Source of the DNA: Ophiostoma sp. CBS 140.51
Taxonomy: Eukaryota > Ascomycota > Sordariomycetes > Ophiostomatales > Ophiostomataceae
Length of the DNA stretch: 30,613 bases
NCBI GenBank assembly: GCA_029298735.1
Contig: JANSLP010000370.1
Span: forward strand, 1 to 30,613
Direction of reading: 5' to 3'
The translations under genes and the position numbers were made by a program. Below the pieces are notes generated by a model. That model did not search any database. It was not told where the DNA came from and saw nothing but the letters and a program-made list of their open reading frames with translations. Positions 9,900 to 19,533 of the stretch are shown in pieces; within the stretch, counting starts at the first letter, position 1, and each line of letters begins with the position of its first letter.

Positions 9900-10328
9900 G
9901 ATAACAACAACACTAAACACTCGAAGCCCTTATCCACAGTGGCTGATACCCCCTCGCCAAGACCTTATAGTAGCGAAGACGCGGGCGACGTCTGCCTACA
10001 AAGGGACGAGCATCTTGTCGACTGCTTACTTAAAAAATAGGGAGGAAGCTACTTCGTAAAATAGGCCCAGGATGGGAGCCACAGCTGGGAGCCCAGATGC
10101 AATATCCTCGACGACGAACTTATGGCCACGTTTGAGAAAAACTACACGGACTTCGGTCCCGGCGTCGAAGTGCTGCGCACCCGAACACGGAAAGGCAAGA
10201 CAGAGTACTTACTGCGGTGCATAGAACCCCCGAAGCAAATAGACTGGTGGGTGCCTGAGAGGCACATGAGTCCCAAATTAATCACGAAACACAAGCCGGC
10301 GAAGAGAAAAGCCCAACGACGGAAATAA
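9900..10328 (+). pseudogene. Broken tandem-chromodomain gene (HP1-like or transposon-derived)
   Basis: The frame that ends at TAA 10326-10328 can be read back to 9900 if two TAG codons (10038-10040 and 10062-10064) are passed. An acidic/serine stretch precedes a first chromodomain: D-E-H-L-V-D-C-L-L-K-K, then G-G-S-Y-F-V-K, A-Q-D-G, S-W-E-P-R-C-N-I-L and D-D-E-L-M-x-x-F-E. The second TAG stands where chromodomains carry the aromatic-cage W (V-K-W), so a TGG to TAG change is the simplest explanation. A second chromo-like unit follows: V-E-V-L, K-G-K-T-E-Y-L-L, W-V-P-E and a basic tail. The part after 10122 is an intact 68-codon frame. Chromodomains occur in HP1-type proteins and in chromovirus integrases; no integrase motif is visible here, so the source is undecided. 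Confidence 0.6.
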
Positions 10329-11607
10329 CGGGGACAAGGGTTATATGGCGGGTGCTTTGGGAAGAACCGTGTGTCGAAAGGTGTATAACTTAAGATAAGG
10401 TAGAAAGATAAACGTTATTAATACATATCCATTACTATTCCTTATTTTATTACTACAACAGTAGGTCATCAACGGAGACATTCGCCCAAGTCGCCATGCA
10501 GTGCGCGTCTCTTCCGGGTGTCTTTTTTTTCCTACTGTCTACGTAGGATGATCGGCCGTTGCCTGCTTTTGCAGTTCCTTCAAGATAGGCATTGCTTTTT
10601 TAAAGTCATTACTTTTTTTAAAGTCAAGGACCGTCGTGAGACGACGGCTATGTAGTAGCTCAACTGGTCTTCTTGGCCCTGAAGCTGGCCTTCGAGCTGT
10701 TGCTGATTGTTTCGCAACCGACGAATCCCGTCTTCAGCCAGCCGCCCCCGTTCCATCTCGATACCCTCTCTGCCTTCCGACTGGCGCAAGCCATCCGATG
10801 CTATCCTTCCGTATGGGCTCACCACTACCGCTGCACTCCACCAGGCGTATATACGCATGGACCCGGAAGCCTAAGCCACGAAGCAGAATTGCATTGGCAG
10901 GTCGAGAAGGGGAGAACGCGCCGGCGTCAGGAAGCCATGACGATGTCGTGAAGTGAGGCGTAGTTGTTTAGATGTCAGGTTTGGGTGTGCAAAGCATGGC
11001 ATAGCAAATCCTATACACACACACGAATGACGGATATGAATTAGACTGGGCTGGTGGAGTCGGCGCTTAAGCGAATAAATCAACATTACCGCTGTTCCAC
11101 TCTGTGTCGCTCTGCTGATGAGGATGAAATGATTATATGTTATTCGGGATGTAAGGAAAATATAGTAGATAGTCCATGTCTATAATTTGATTTAGAACGA
11201 GGCAGACTCTTCAAACAATGTGATGAAATTACACAATGGGATTTCGGTTGCTAAAGAGGAATATAGCGCGTCCTGAAAAAATGTACGAGTATAGTACAGG
11301 GATCGTTTTGGGTCCTTGATAAGAGCTAGTACGGTCAGCCATCGGCAAACTCCCATCATTGCGTGAACATAACGACGTTTGTACACATCATCGAGCTTGA
11401 TGAATTTCAAACGTGTCACAGATGCGAAGGGCTACGGTCACGAGTCAACCCAACCACGACAGCAAGACAACAAAGAAACGGAGACAAAATAACCAAAGGA
11501 GTGAACAAATTGGTATTCAATATTATAGCAGCTTAAAAGCCAGCGGTTCATATACATATGTACTGTCATCGATCAGGTCATAACCACAAAATCAAGCACC
11601 ACCAGAT
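10329..11607. other. Gene-free stretch between the chromodomain relic and the Rds1-like gene
   Basis: No confident gene. On the minus strand at 10580-10858 a 92-codon frame has a Gln/Leu-rich stretch that could form a coiled coil, but no family was recognised; it ends in a direct repeat of a TTTTTTAAAGTCA word (about 10600-10625). A 75-codon minus-strand frame at 11192-11419 lacks an ATG and is not called. The last 180 bases probably hold the 3' untranslated region of the Rds1-like gene. Confidence 0.4.
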
Positions 11608-12573
11608 TTACTCAATCTCAATGATCGCCGGGCCCGCCAGGGTGTTGTCGTCGGAGACGGAGGTGTTCGACATGGTGAGGACGACGTAGCTCTGGCCCTC
11701 GACGCCCTCGGGGACCATAACGGAGAAGCCGGCGTACACGGACGTGACCTCGACATAGATGGGGCCGGTAACGGTGACGAAGGCGGCGAAGACGGGGGTG
11801 CCGGCTGGGGGCATGTAGGTGGTGGTGTCGACGGCGAGGGTGATGGTCTCGTTGGTCTTGAGAGGACTGGCGGTGGTGACGGAGAGGGTGGGGAAGGCCT
11901 TGACGGGCAGGGCCGTATTGGTGGACGGGCAGGAGATGAAGAAGGGGGCGGCGAGGGTGTAGACCTCGTTCAGGGAGAGAGGGTCGTCAAAGGGCTGGGG
12001 GAAGGGGGACTCAGTGAGAGCGGCGCGAATGTAGGCGTTGTGGCGCGACTCGACAGTCAGGATCGAGCCGGCGGCGGTGAGGTAGTCCTTGTCGGCGATG
12101 GAGGCGGCCGCGCCCAGGTAGGCCGAAACACCGACACCCTCGAGGACGGAAGCGAGAGCAACAAAGGACTTAGCGTCGGTCGCAGGGAAACCGTAGGTGC
12201 ACGCGGCAACGGGGGTTGCGCCGGCAGCTGTGTATTTTTGTCAATACAACTTGTTCCAGTCATCATCGTGTGACATTGGTGGTATGACAGAGTAGCACGT
12301 ACCAGAGAGAGCAGAAGTCAAGAAGCTGACGTGGGTAGCCTCGTCCTTGGCGACCTCCATCAGGTTGGCGTAGAAGGGGTCGGCGAAGCCAGCAGCGACA
12401 AAGTCCGCCTGAGTGTAGTTCTGGAGACCCTCCTTGTAGAAGGTAGCCTCGAGGTGCTCCAGAGTAAGAGCATAGTTGAGTATGTCGGCGTCAGTGACAG
12501 CACGCTTGGCGTTTTGCACAGGGGCTGCGTAGGCAGCCGTGGCAGCAAGCGCAGCGACGGCGTAGGACTTCAT
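11608..12573 (-). CDS. Secreted Rds1/LsdA-like protein with ferritin-like domain
   Basis: Two exons: 12573-12303 and 12227-11608, with a 75-base intron (12302-12228; GTACGT donor, ACACAG acceptor). The joined frame gives 296 residues. Residues 1-16 are a signal peptide (cleavage near A-Y-A/A-P), followed by a K-R site (23-24). The ferritin-like four-helix region spans about 28-165 and carries E39/E42, an E-x-x-H (E78, H81), E120 and a second E-x-x-H (E150, H153), the layout of a possible dimetal site. The C-terminal 130 residues are a beta-rich Ser/Thr domain. Relatives are S. pombe Rds1 (stress and nutrient regulated) and the Aspergillus late sexual development protein LsdA; metal binding is inferred. 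Codons end almost always in C or G, more strongly than in neighbours, suggesting high expression. A TATATAA lies 165 bases upstream. Confidence 0.9.
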
Positions 12574-12600
12574 AGTGAGTGAGGTGGTGGTAGGTGATAT

Positions 12601-12630
12601 GGGAAAAGCTGGGAAAAGCTGGGGGAAGCT
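12601..12630 (-). repeat. Three 10-bp tandem units in the Rds1-like leader
   Basis: On the plus strand two GGGAAAAGCT units and one GGGGGAAGCT follow each other directly. They lie between the TATA box and the start codon, so they should be in the transcribed leader as AGCTTTTCCC units. Confidence 0.8.
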
Positions 12631-12737
12631 GGAGACTGGAGAGAGTCTTCGGGATGATGGTCAAAGGGATGTTTTGCGAGGAATGTACATCGGGTTCTAA
12701 TTTTTGTTTCAACCTGGTAAGCAGCAGCTCCCTCGCA

Positions 12738-12744
12738 TTATATA
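12738..12744 (-). promoter_or_regulatory. TATA box of the Rds1-like gene
   Basis: TATATAA on the minus strand about 165 bases before the ATG at 12573, in a sensible position for a core promoter of a highly expressed gene. Confidence 0.6.
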
Positions 12745-12762
12745 ACCAGACAAAACAGAATT

Positions 12763-12797
12763 CAAACCCAAACCCAAACCCGAATCCGAATCCAAAC
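12763..12797. repeat. Hexamer repeat just upstream of the Rds1-like TATA box
   Basis: Plus-strand units CAAACC(C) and GAATCC are tandemly arranged with a six-base period, three of the first kind and two of the second, ending in CAAAC. The block starts 19 bases upstream of the TATA box and may be a protein-binding element or a simple microsatellite. Confidence 0.8.
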
Positions 12798-13665
12798 AGA
12801 TCGCCGTCATTATGGCAAGCAACCTTTCCGGTAATTGCCACTACTGCCTGACAGCTGCCATCAAAGAAAAATTGCATCCTCAGGTACTCCATGCCTCTCG
12901 ACCATGACCGCATTCATCCTAGCACTCGTCCGCCAGACATCTTGGAAGAGGAATTATTTAGCCTAACAAAACCACGGGCCCATTTGTTTCTCCCCCACGA
13001 CGTGCAGAGAAAGGCGGCAGGTGGTCGGTCCGTCCGTCTGCAAGCACCGATCACCATGATCATCATCACTGTTTATTGTCATTGTCCTCTCGGAAGCCCT
13101 CCTATCCGCGCGGAAGATACCCAAGCCGTAAGCAGTGGCAGTATTTTTTCTCAGAGTAGTCAATAGGTTCCGGAGCTATGTGCACGATGCAACCAAGACG
13201 GACCTGAGATGCAAGCCCCGGTCTTGTTGAACACAAGGTGCCATCCTCGATCCAGTCAAGGTGCCGGATGCCCCAAAACCCGGGCACGAAAGCCTTCCCA
13301 GAAAGGCCAAAACGACAGTGACGATCTACCCTCTTCGGGCTTAGAGACGGCCTGAGGATTCCTCAATTTGGAATTCAAAGCCACGCTCGCCACGGTGCAC
13401 CTCTTTTGGGCCATTGGGAGTTTATCCCGCTGACTAGCTGGTATTTGTTGTCCACTTGCGGCTGTTTGAATACTGCCTGCGCAGAAACCTTGGAAGAAGC
13501 ATGGAATTCATGGAATTCATGGCGAAATGCGCAATGTCTACCTGAGCCTCAAAAAAGTTACAGGAGGAGAGGAGCTACCGGAGCTACAGGAGCTTCCTGA
13601 GAACGAGAGCTTGCGTCAAAGAACTCGAGAAGAAAAAGCATATCCTAAAAGAGTTCGACGTCAGC

Positions 13666-13740
13666 TTCCTGAAAATTCCTGAAAATTCCTGAGAATTCCT
13701 GAGAATTCCTGAGAATTCCTGAGAATTCCTGAGAATTTCC
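13666..13740. repeat. 10-bp tandem array, unit GARAATTCCT
   Basis: Six full-length units in register at 13671-13730: two GAAAATTCCT and four GAGAATTCCT, with partial units on both sides (TTCCT at 13666-13670, GAGAATTTCC at 13731-13740). The period equals one DNA helical turn, so the AATT tracts lie on the same face. Confidence 0.95.
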
Positions 13741-14692
13741 AAGAATGTGACAAAGGAGCATCGGACGAGGGAGGCGCTTGAGGCACCAATACGGCCTACA
13801 GAAAGGCAAAATTGTTTCGACTTTCGACCTGGAACCCTAGAAGCTCACAAAGGCCGAACGCGATAATCGTCATAAGCTCTCTTTTCTTGCATGCAGGAAG
13901 CTCCATCCCATCTTACGGAAACTCTCTGACCACAGACTCCGAGGGAGGCGCAGGCGTACAAGCTCCAAACTGCGTCATATTAAGCTTCGGATGCGAATGG
14001 TCCCGGGAGTCAAGCAGGTGACAACGAAGTATTACTACTAACGCAATGGAGCACTAGTTCAGCTAGTCTAGCCTGTCTGCTACTTCGTACACAATCTCGA
14101 CAATTTGGCCAACAATGGTGGTAGTCTCGTCACTGATCGTACTTCAGTCACTACCAAACACTCCGCACCGGCGCCGATTTAACCTTTTGTGGTGACGATG
14201 TCATGGCCCACCACGCGATTGACCAAAGACTCCGAGAGCGATTTGCTTTTCGCGCTAGAAATCGCACAAATCTTGGAAACTCGGCCGGCCAGACCAAGCA
14301 CATTATCTGCGCAGATGAGGAAACGAGGAAACAAGGAAAATATCCAATTTACGGAGCAATAAAACACCAATAGTCACAATGGTTGAGGATAAACGACCCT
14401 TTGTTAGCGACATTGCCAGCGAGTCCTTGAAACGTGGCCAGTTCCTCTCACGTCGTTTCCTGGAGTCAATTGCGTGGTTGGATCAAAGAAGAAATCAGAC
14501 ACAACGTTAAAGCTGTGCCATGGTAGTCCGCCACACCACACCCACGCGACGCATGCGTGCTGCAACAACTCACAACGGACAGCACGTAAAGGCCTGCTGC
14601 TGTCGTCCTCCTGGTGTTTGAAGTAGCATCCAGTATGCTCACCGGAGACCCTCGGGCTCAGTGAAATTGTCACCCAGTGGCGACGCGGAATT

Positions 14693-14702
14693 GTCACGTG
14701 AC
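14693..14702. promoter_or_regulatory. GTCACGTGAC palindrome (E-box)
   Basis: Perfect 10-bp palindrome with a CACGTG core, the target type of fungal bHLH factors. It is more than 2 kb from the nearest start codon, so its role is uncertain. Confidence 0.4.
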
Positions 14703-15314
14703 TGCGGAATCTCAAGGAAATCCCATGAAATCGGGATCCCAAGGCATCCTCGTGACTTCTGTCCGCGGCGGCTGACACCTCTGTATCGAGCCCCTTTTGA
14801 AAACATCATCCCTCAATTCCGTCGCGGCCTAGATGTACTAGTGTACCACCTCGTCTAGCATATCTATGCCATATACCCGACCAACGTTAAAGCAAGCGGC
14901 ACGACATCAAAGCACAAGGAGCACATCCACTAAGCAGGTTGCAGCAGGGACGGCACAGGAGCACTTCCCAAAAAGGAAACTATCGGTGGGCTTTTTCGTG
15001 TTGTATATAGGGCTGTTATGGTGAGGGTGGAGAGTGTTTACTTAGTTCTTATTTAGTAAAAAAAAAAAAATTTTACTTATTTCATATTTTAACTTTACAT
15101 CTTAAAAACGGCGTGAACTACCTCATATGGCACTCTGTGGAATTTACTTTGATTGTATTGCTATTTTTTCTTTAACTGACATATGGTTTATTCTTAAATC
15201 TTTGACGTTAACAACATTACATAAAATATAAAATATTATTTTGATAAAACAACACGTAGCAACAATGAAATAAATACTAATTTTAACAAATAGCTGTGAC
15301 TGTACTAACATACT

Positions 15315-17104
15315 CTACAGCTCGATACCAAAACCCAGTGTTTCTTGCCCAACAAGACGGTCATTGCCAACTGTCTCGACCATCTTTGTCAGTGCCTTCT
15401 GCACAACAACCGATGACGAAACACCGAGAACCGAATCGCCTGCACCAAGGGCCTCTGCCTTGACAGAGACAATACGCACTTCCTTTGGCTGATAGATGCG
15501 TGTGGACGTCTCAAATCCGCGGCGAGCCACAGTTTTGTTCTTCCAAACCGTCGTAGTGACTGTCTTGCCATCTGTAGTAATAGAATCCGTCTCCTTCGCC
15601 CAGGAGAATCGCCATGACGTGGTGACAGTATCGCCGTTCCAGCTCACAAATAGACGAACGCTACCTTCACTCGATGACTCGGCAAACACAGCCGGCTCTT
15701 CAGGAGAGTAGCCGGTCCAGTTATACCGGAAGGCACGATAGTTCTGCAGCTTATCACGGAGGAAGTCCTTGCCAAAAAAGGCATGGAAGATGGGTGTTCC
15801 ATCTGCATCACACTCGGTAATCTGGCCCTCCGAGCCCCAGTTGACAAAGTCACCGCCATTCGGGAGAGACTGGAGAGAACCCTGAGACTTGGTCAAGATG
15901 GGTGGATCACCCTTCGACAAATCCGGCACGGCAACAGATGGCGGCTCAATAGCACGGACAAGGCTGGCAGTCTTGGCCACGTGGTCCAGCTTAATGTACT
16001 TGCCGCGGGAGTACGGGTTGATGCGGATCTCGTTGCCATTGCCGGCAGACTCGGAGCCGTAGACGGAGTTGTCAAAGAGGGAGATGACCTCACCAGAACC
16101 CTGGGGATCCTCATTAAAGTATCGAGCATGGTGTTGAAAGCCAAATCGGACGCCGTCACCGAGAGTGAAGTCGCTGCGATTGCCACCGAGGCGCCAGATG
16201 ACGGAGCCGTCCGTGCCGTTGATCTTGAAGATAGTCGAAGCGTGGCGGGCTGACAACAGGTAGTGGCCGTCAGAGCCCTTGATGATGGAGTTGATGTGGA
16301 AGTAATCCCAAGCGGTGGCACTGCTGCGGCCAATACCTGCAAGGCCACGAGGAAGCGGAAGCGCAGACTCTGTGCCATGTTAGTAATGAACGTGGTCAAC
16401 ATTTTCTGTGGGAGTACCTACCATTCGGCGAGACATGGTCTAGACTGCTCCATTCAAAGACAACCTTGCCGGTAGCAATATCGAGTTCTGTAATGTTAAC
16501 TACTTCTCCGTAAACGTATGTCTTTTATTAGAGAGGACTGACCCTGAAACCTCGCATCCACGATCCATGTTTGTTCATCGTCGCCACCCCAGGCTGTCAA
16601 ATCCCGCTGTGTAGGCTCATAGATCTGGAACAGGGCAGTCTTCTCGTCAATGATCTCAAATTCGTGCTTGTCTGACACACGATGCCCACCAGCGCGGAGC
16701 ACCTTCACCACGTTGTAGTGGTCATCCAACAAGGTGTGGTGGCCATGGCCGTGACCGTGGTTGCCGTTGTGCAGTCCCTCGAATGAAAAGAGGACGTCCT
16801 TGCCCTGGTACCGTGCCGCCTGCAAGTTTCCTGTCCAACCGGCAAAGTAGCCAAAGCCGGACCAAACCAAGTCACCAGTGCTGTCAAGAATGTATGGGGC
16901 GACCTGGTAGGAGACACGGTCGTCAGGTTCGCCGTAAGTGGTGAACGGTGACACAAACAGGTAGCCGGACGCACAACGGGCGTCGCAGGGGATTGTGATA
17001 TTGAGATGAGGAGGAGAGAGGTCGGGGCGGGAGCGGTAAGTTGTGTCGGCAAGGACGGTCGTGGCCAGGGCCAGAAAGCCGAGTATGCTCAAAGTATGTC
17101 GCAT
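15315..17104 (-). CDS. Secreted arylsulfotransferase (ASST family)
   Basis: Three exons: 17104-16543, 16487-16422 and 16369-15315; introns of 55 and 52 bases (GTCAGT...ACAG and GTAGGT...ACAG, the second with a perfect TACTAAC branch site). The frame closes exactly, giving 560 residues. The ATG at 17104 was chosen because it opens a signal peptide (residues 1-19, cleavage near L-A-D). Joining restores family runs: E-L-D-I-A-T-G-K, F-E-W-S-S-L-D-H-V-S-P-N, W-D-Y-F-H-I-N-S-I, Y-L-L-S-A-R-H, V-I-W-R-L-G-G and F-G-F-Q-H-H-A-R. Repeated short beta units fit the six-bladed propeller of arylsulfotransferases, which move sulfate from a phenyl sulfate to a phenol without PAPS; the bacterial enzyme uses a His. 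Fungal members are mostly uncharacterised. The C-terminal 90 residues are beta-rich. It shares a 703-bp divergent promoter with the permease gene. Confidence 0.9.
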
Positions 17105-17807
17105 GTTGTCGGTGTTAAGGGGTGTGTGTGTGTGAGGTTGCGCTAGTGCAAGATACAGACAGACTGTCAATGGCGCTGCGTTTGGTTTATGAAGTCTGCA
17201 TTCGTCTTTTGAATTTCAAAAACAAAATATTGATCGATCAATGACACTGCGGACCTCGGAGACCTGCGAGCTATTATCGGTAAAAAAGATTGCGAAATTG
17301 ATTGCAGTGATATCACCATCGCTGCTGAGAAGTCCAGTCGCCCGTGTTTAGTGTGGGCAGGCACGGCCCAGACAGAATCTCGCACGAGTTTGCAAGATAG
17401 CCTTGCTGGGCGGTCTCAACTTTTGGCCCACGTCCGTCTCGCCCGCGCCCCATGGGCAGGGGAGATTCACAAGAAGACCCGCACAATCTGGTCTTGTTTC
17501 TCCTATCACAACCGAAATCAAGCAGATAAGGACGATACTATCGAAATCTGGGTGGCATCCATGGTGCGTGTCCCAAAATGGTGCAATCGTGACGCCAGAT
17601 TCGTCCATCTGGAAACATGATATCTTTCACGGCTACCTCGACGAGTATATTAAGACTCATCCCGCCAAGGGCCGTGATGTTTGATGATCAACAAGAGGCA
17701 GCTCATCCACACCAAGTGACGAACATCAACATTTTTTTACCATATACGCACTCCGGCACTTCTTGAACTTTATCGCCAACACATCAACCATCCAAACATA
17801 TCTCGAC
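17105..17807. promoter_or_regulatory. Divergent promoter between arylsulfotransferase and Dal5-type permease
   Basis: 703 bases between two start codons that point away from each other, so both genes must be controlled from here. It contains a perfect 14-bp palindrome (17229-17242, centred on TCGA) and CGG triplets spaced as CGG-N4-CGG near 17249-17260, the type of half-site bound by Zn2Cys6 factors. Open frames inside (17348-17684) show no domain and are not called. Confidence 0.6.
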
Positions 17808-19400
17808 ATGGCCGAGTCGGAGCTCATTGCAGGCACCGTGTCTGTCACCGACGAAGAAAAGACGGCACAAGCTGCCATCTCTAGCTCCCCCGGTAGTGAC
17901 AGTGATGTTGGCCATACTCAGACATGGACTGAAGAGGAAGAGAAGGCTGTCGTGCGCAAGGTTGACCGCACCGTGATGCCTATCTTAATGCTCGTCTTCT
18001 TTGCCCTGCAGCTCGACCGCTCCAACGCCGGCAATGCACTGACCGATAAGTTCCTCGTCAATGTCGGCATCACCCAAAACCAGTTCAACATCGGCACTCA
18101 GCTTCTGAACGCCGGTATCGTCCTCCTTGAAATCCCGTCCAACCTTGTCCTCTATCGGGTCGGTCCCAAGGCTTGGATTGGCACCCAGATCTTTCTGTGG
18201 GGTCTGGTGGCTACCTTCCAGGCCTTCCAGAAAGGTCTTGGTGGCTACCTTTCGACTCGGTTGCTTCTCGGTCTCTGCGAGTCTGGCTTCATCCCCGGCA
18301 GCCTGTTCACTATTTCTCAGTGGTACCGTGCTCATGAGTTGAGCCGTCGTTATGCCTTTTTCTTCCTGGGTAATGGCGTGGCCACGGCAGCAGGTGGTCT
18401 GATTGCCTATGGTGTTCTGCATATGCGTGGCATCGCTGGTCTCGCCGGTTGGCAGTGGTTGTTTATTGTGAGTTCTATCTTTCCAAGATTACCTACACCC
18501 TTAAATCATTTACTAAGTACTGTTGGTACATAGCTTGAGGGTATTTTCACCATCCTCACAGGTGTCGTCTTTGTGACACTATTTCCCGGACTCCCCAGCA
18601 ACCCTATCTCCTTCGCCGGTGTCAGCTACTTCAACGACCGTGAACTGTTTATCCTCAGACAACGCAAGGCTCTCGATGACCCCACTGCCGGCCCTTTCCA
18701 CCGTCGTGTCTCGTGGGAAGACATCAAGGTCACTCTGAGCAGCGGTAAGGTCTGGCTCCATGTTCTCCTGACTACCGTCGGCCTCGCACCCTCGACTGCT
18801 CTTTGGTCCTATGCCCCCACAATTGTCGCCTCTTTCGGCTACAACACCCTCGCTTCCAACGCCATGACTAGTGTTGGCCAGTGGGTTTCTGTCACACTGG
18901 TCATCATTGGCGGTTTCATCGCTGACCGCTGGGGCCGTCGTGGCTTCTTTGTCTTTATCGCCGTCTTCATCGAATTTGTCTTTACCGTGGCCTACAAGTG
19001 CCTTCCAGACCATGCTGGCCGGTCGACCAAGTTTGCCCTTCTTACTCTGGCCAGCGCCACCTGTAGTTGGTGGCATGCAGCACATGGCTCTTGGCTGGCC
19101 ATTAACGCACGCACCCCAGCTGAACGGTCCATCCGCATGGCACTATTCATCATGGCGGCCAACTGTGCAGGCATTGTCGGTGGACAGCTGTTCCGCTCCG
19201 ATGATCTGCCGTACTACCACCGTGGCTGGACGATTGCCGTTGCTTTCATGGCGTTTTCCGTTGCTGTCACGCTGGCTCTGCTTGTGTTGTATGCACTGGC
19301 CAACAAGAGGATCAAGAAGGAGGTCGACCACAACGGTACGATTGTGGACAAGGATGGACAGCCTGCTGCTTCTGTCGCAGTCAAACTGTACAATTTTTAA
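17808..19400 (+). CDS. MFS anion:cation symporter, Dal5/allantoate permease family
   Basis: Two exons, 17808-18467 and 18534-19400; the 66-base intron starts GTGAGT and ends ACATAG. The frame closes to 508 residues. The junction restores W-Q-W-L-F-I / L-E-G-I, the hallmark loop of this family. The ATG at 17808 (M-A-E-S-E-L) was preferred over non-ATG extension. An acidic N-terminal tail (1-55) is followed by about 12 membrane spans; Q-L-D-R-S-N-A-G-N-A in span 1, R-L-L-L-G-L-C-E-S-G-F-I-P-G in span 4 and D-R-W-G-R-R in the second half are typical. Characterised relatives import allantoate, nicotinate, biotin or other small organic anions with protons; the substrate here cannot be read from sequence. 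It is divergent from the arylsulfotransferase and convergent with the regulator gene 133 bases downstream. Confidence 0.92.
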
Positions 19401-19533
19401 GTCGTCGAAGATACCATACATTTAGCTACCTTTCATCATGAATACACTGCCCGCTTTAACTCTCTTTCAAGATGTAATGTGGGACATACCACACGTTTCA
19501 TTTCTCGTTACTATCTACAAAAGACCTTGAGCA

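Larger units (their letters stand above)
12798..15314. other. Gene-poor region between the Rds1-like promoter and the arylsulfotransferase 3' end
   Basis: No convincing gene. It contains the short repeats near 13502-13522 (GGAATTCAT twice), an imperfect GGAGCTAC repeat near 13571-13600, the 10-bp array at 13666-13740, a GTCACGTGAC palindrome (14693-14702) and an A/T-rich tail (about 15051-15310) that includes 14 A near 15058 and probably the 3' untranslated region of the arylsulfotransferase gene. Open frames here (for example 13406-13600, 13812-14021) have no recognisable domain. Confidence 0.5.

Noticed and set aside
11192..11419. 75-codon minus-strand frame
   Set aside because: No ATG start and no recognisable family.
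13666..13740. 10-bp array as a heat-shock element
   Set aside because: Heat-shock elements need GAA and TTC units spaced by two bases; here GAA and TTC abut and the next TTC-to-GAA gap is four bases.
13666..13740. Array as a CRISPR
   Set aside because: Units are 10 bp with no spacers, and the host is a fungus.
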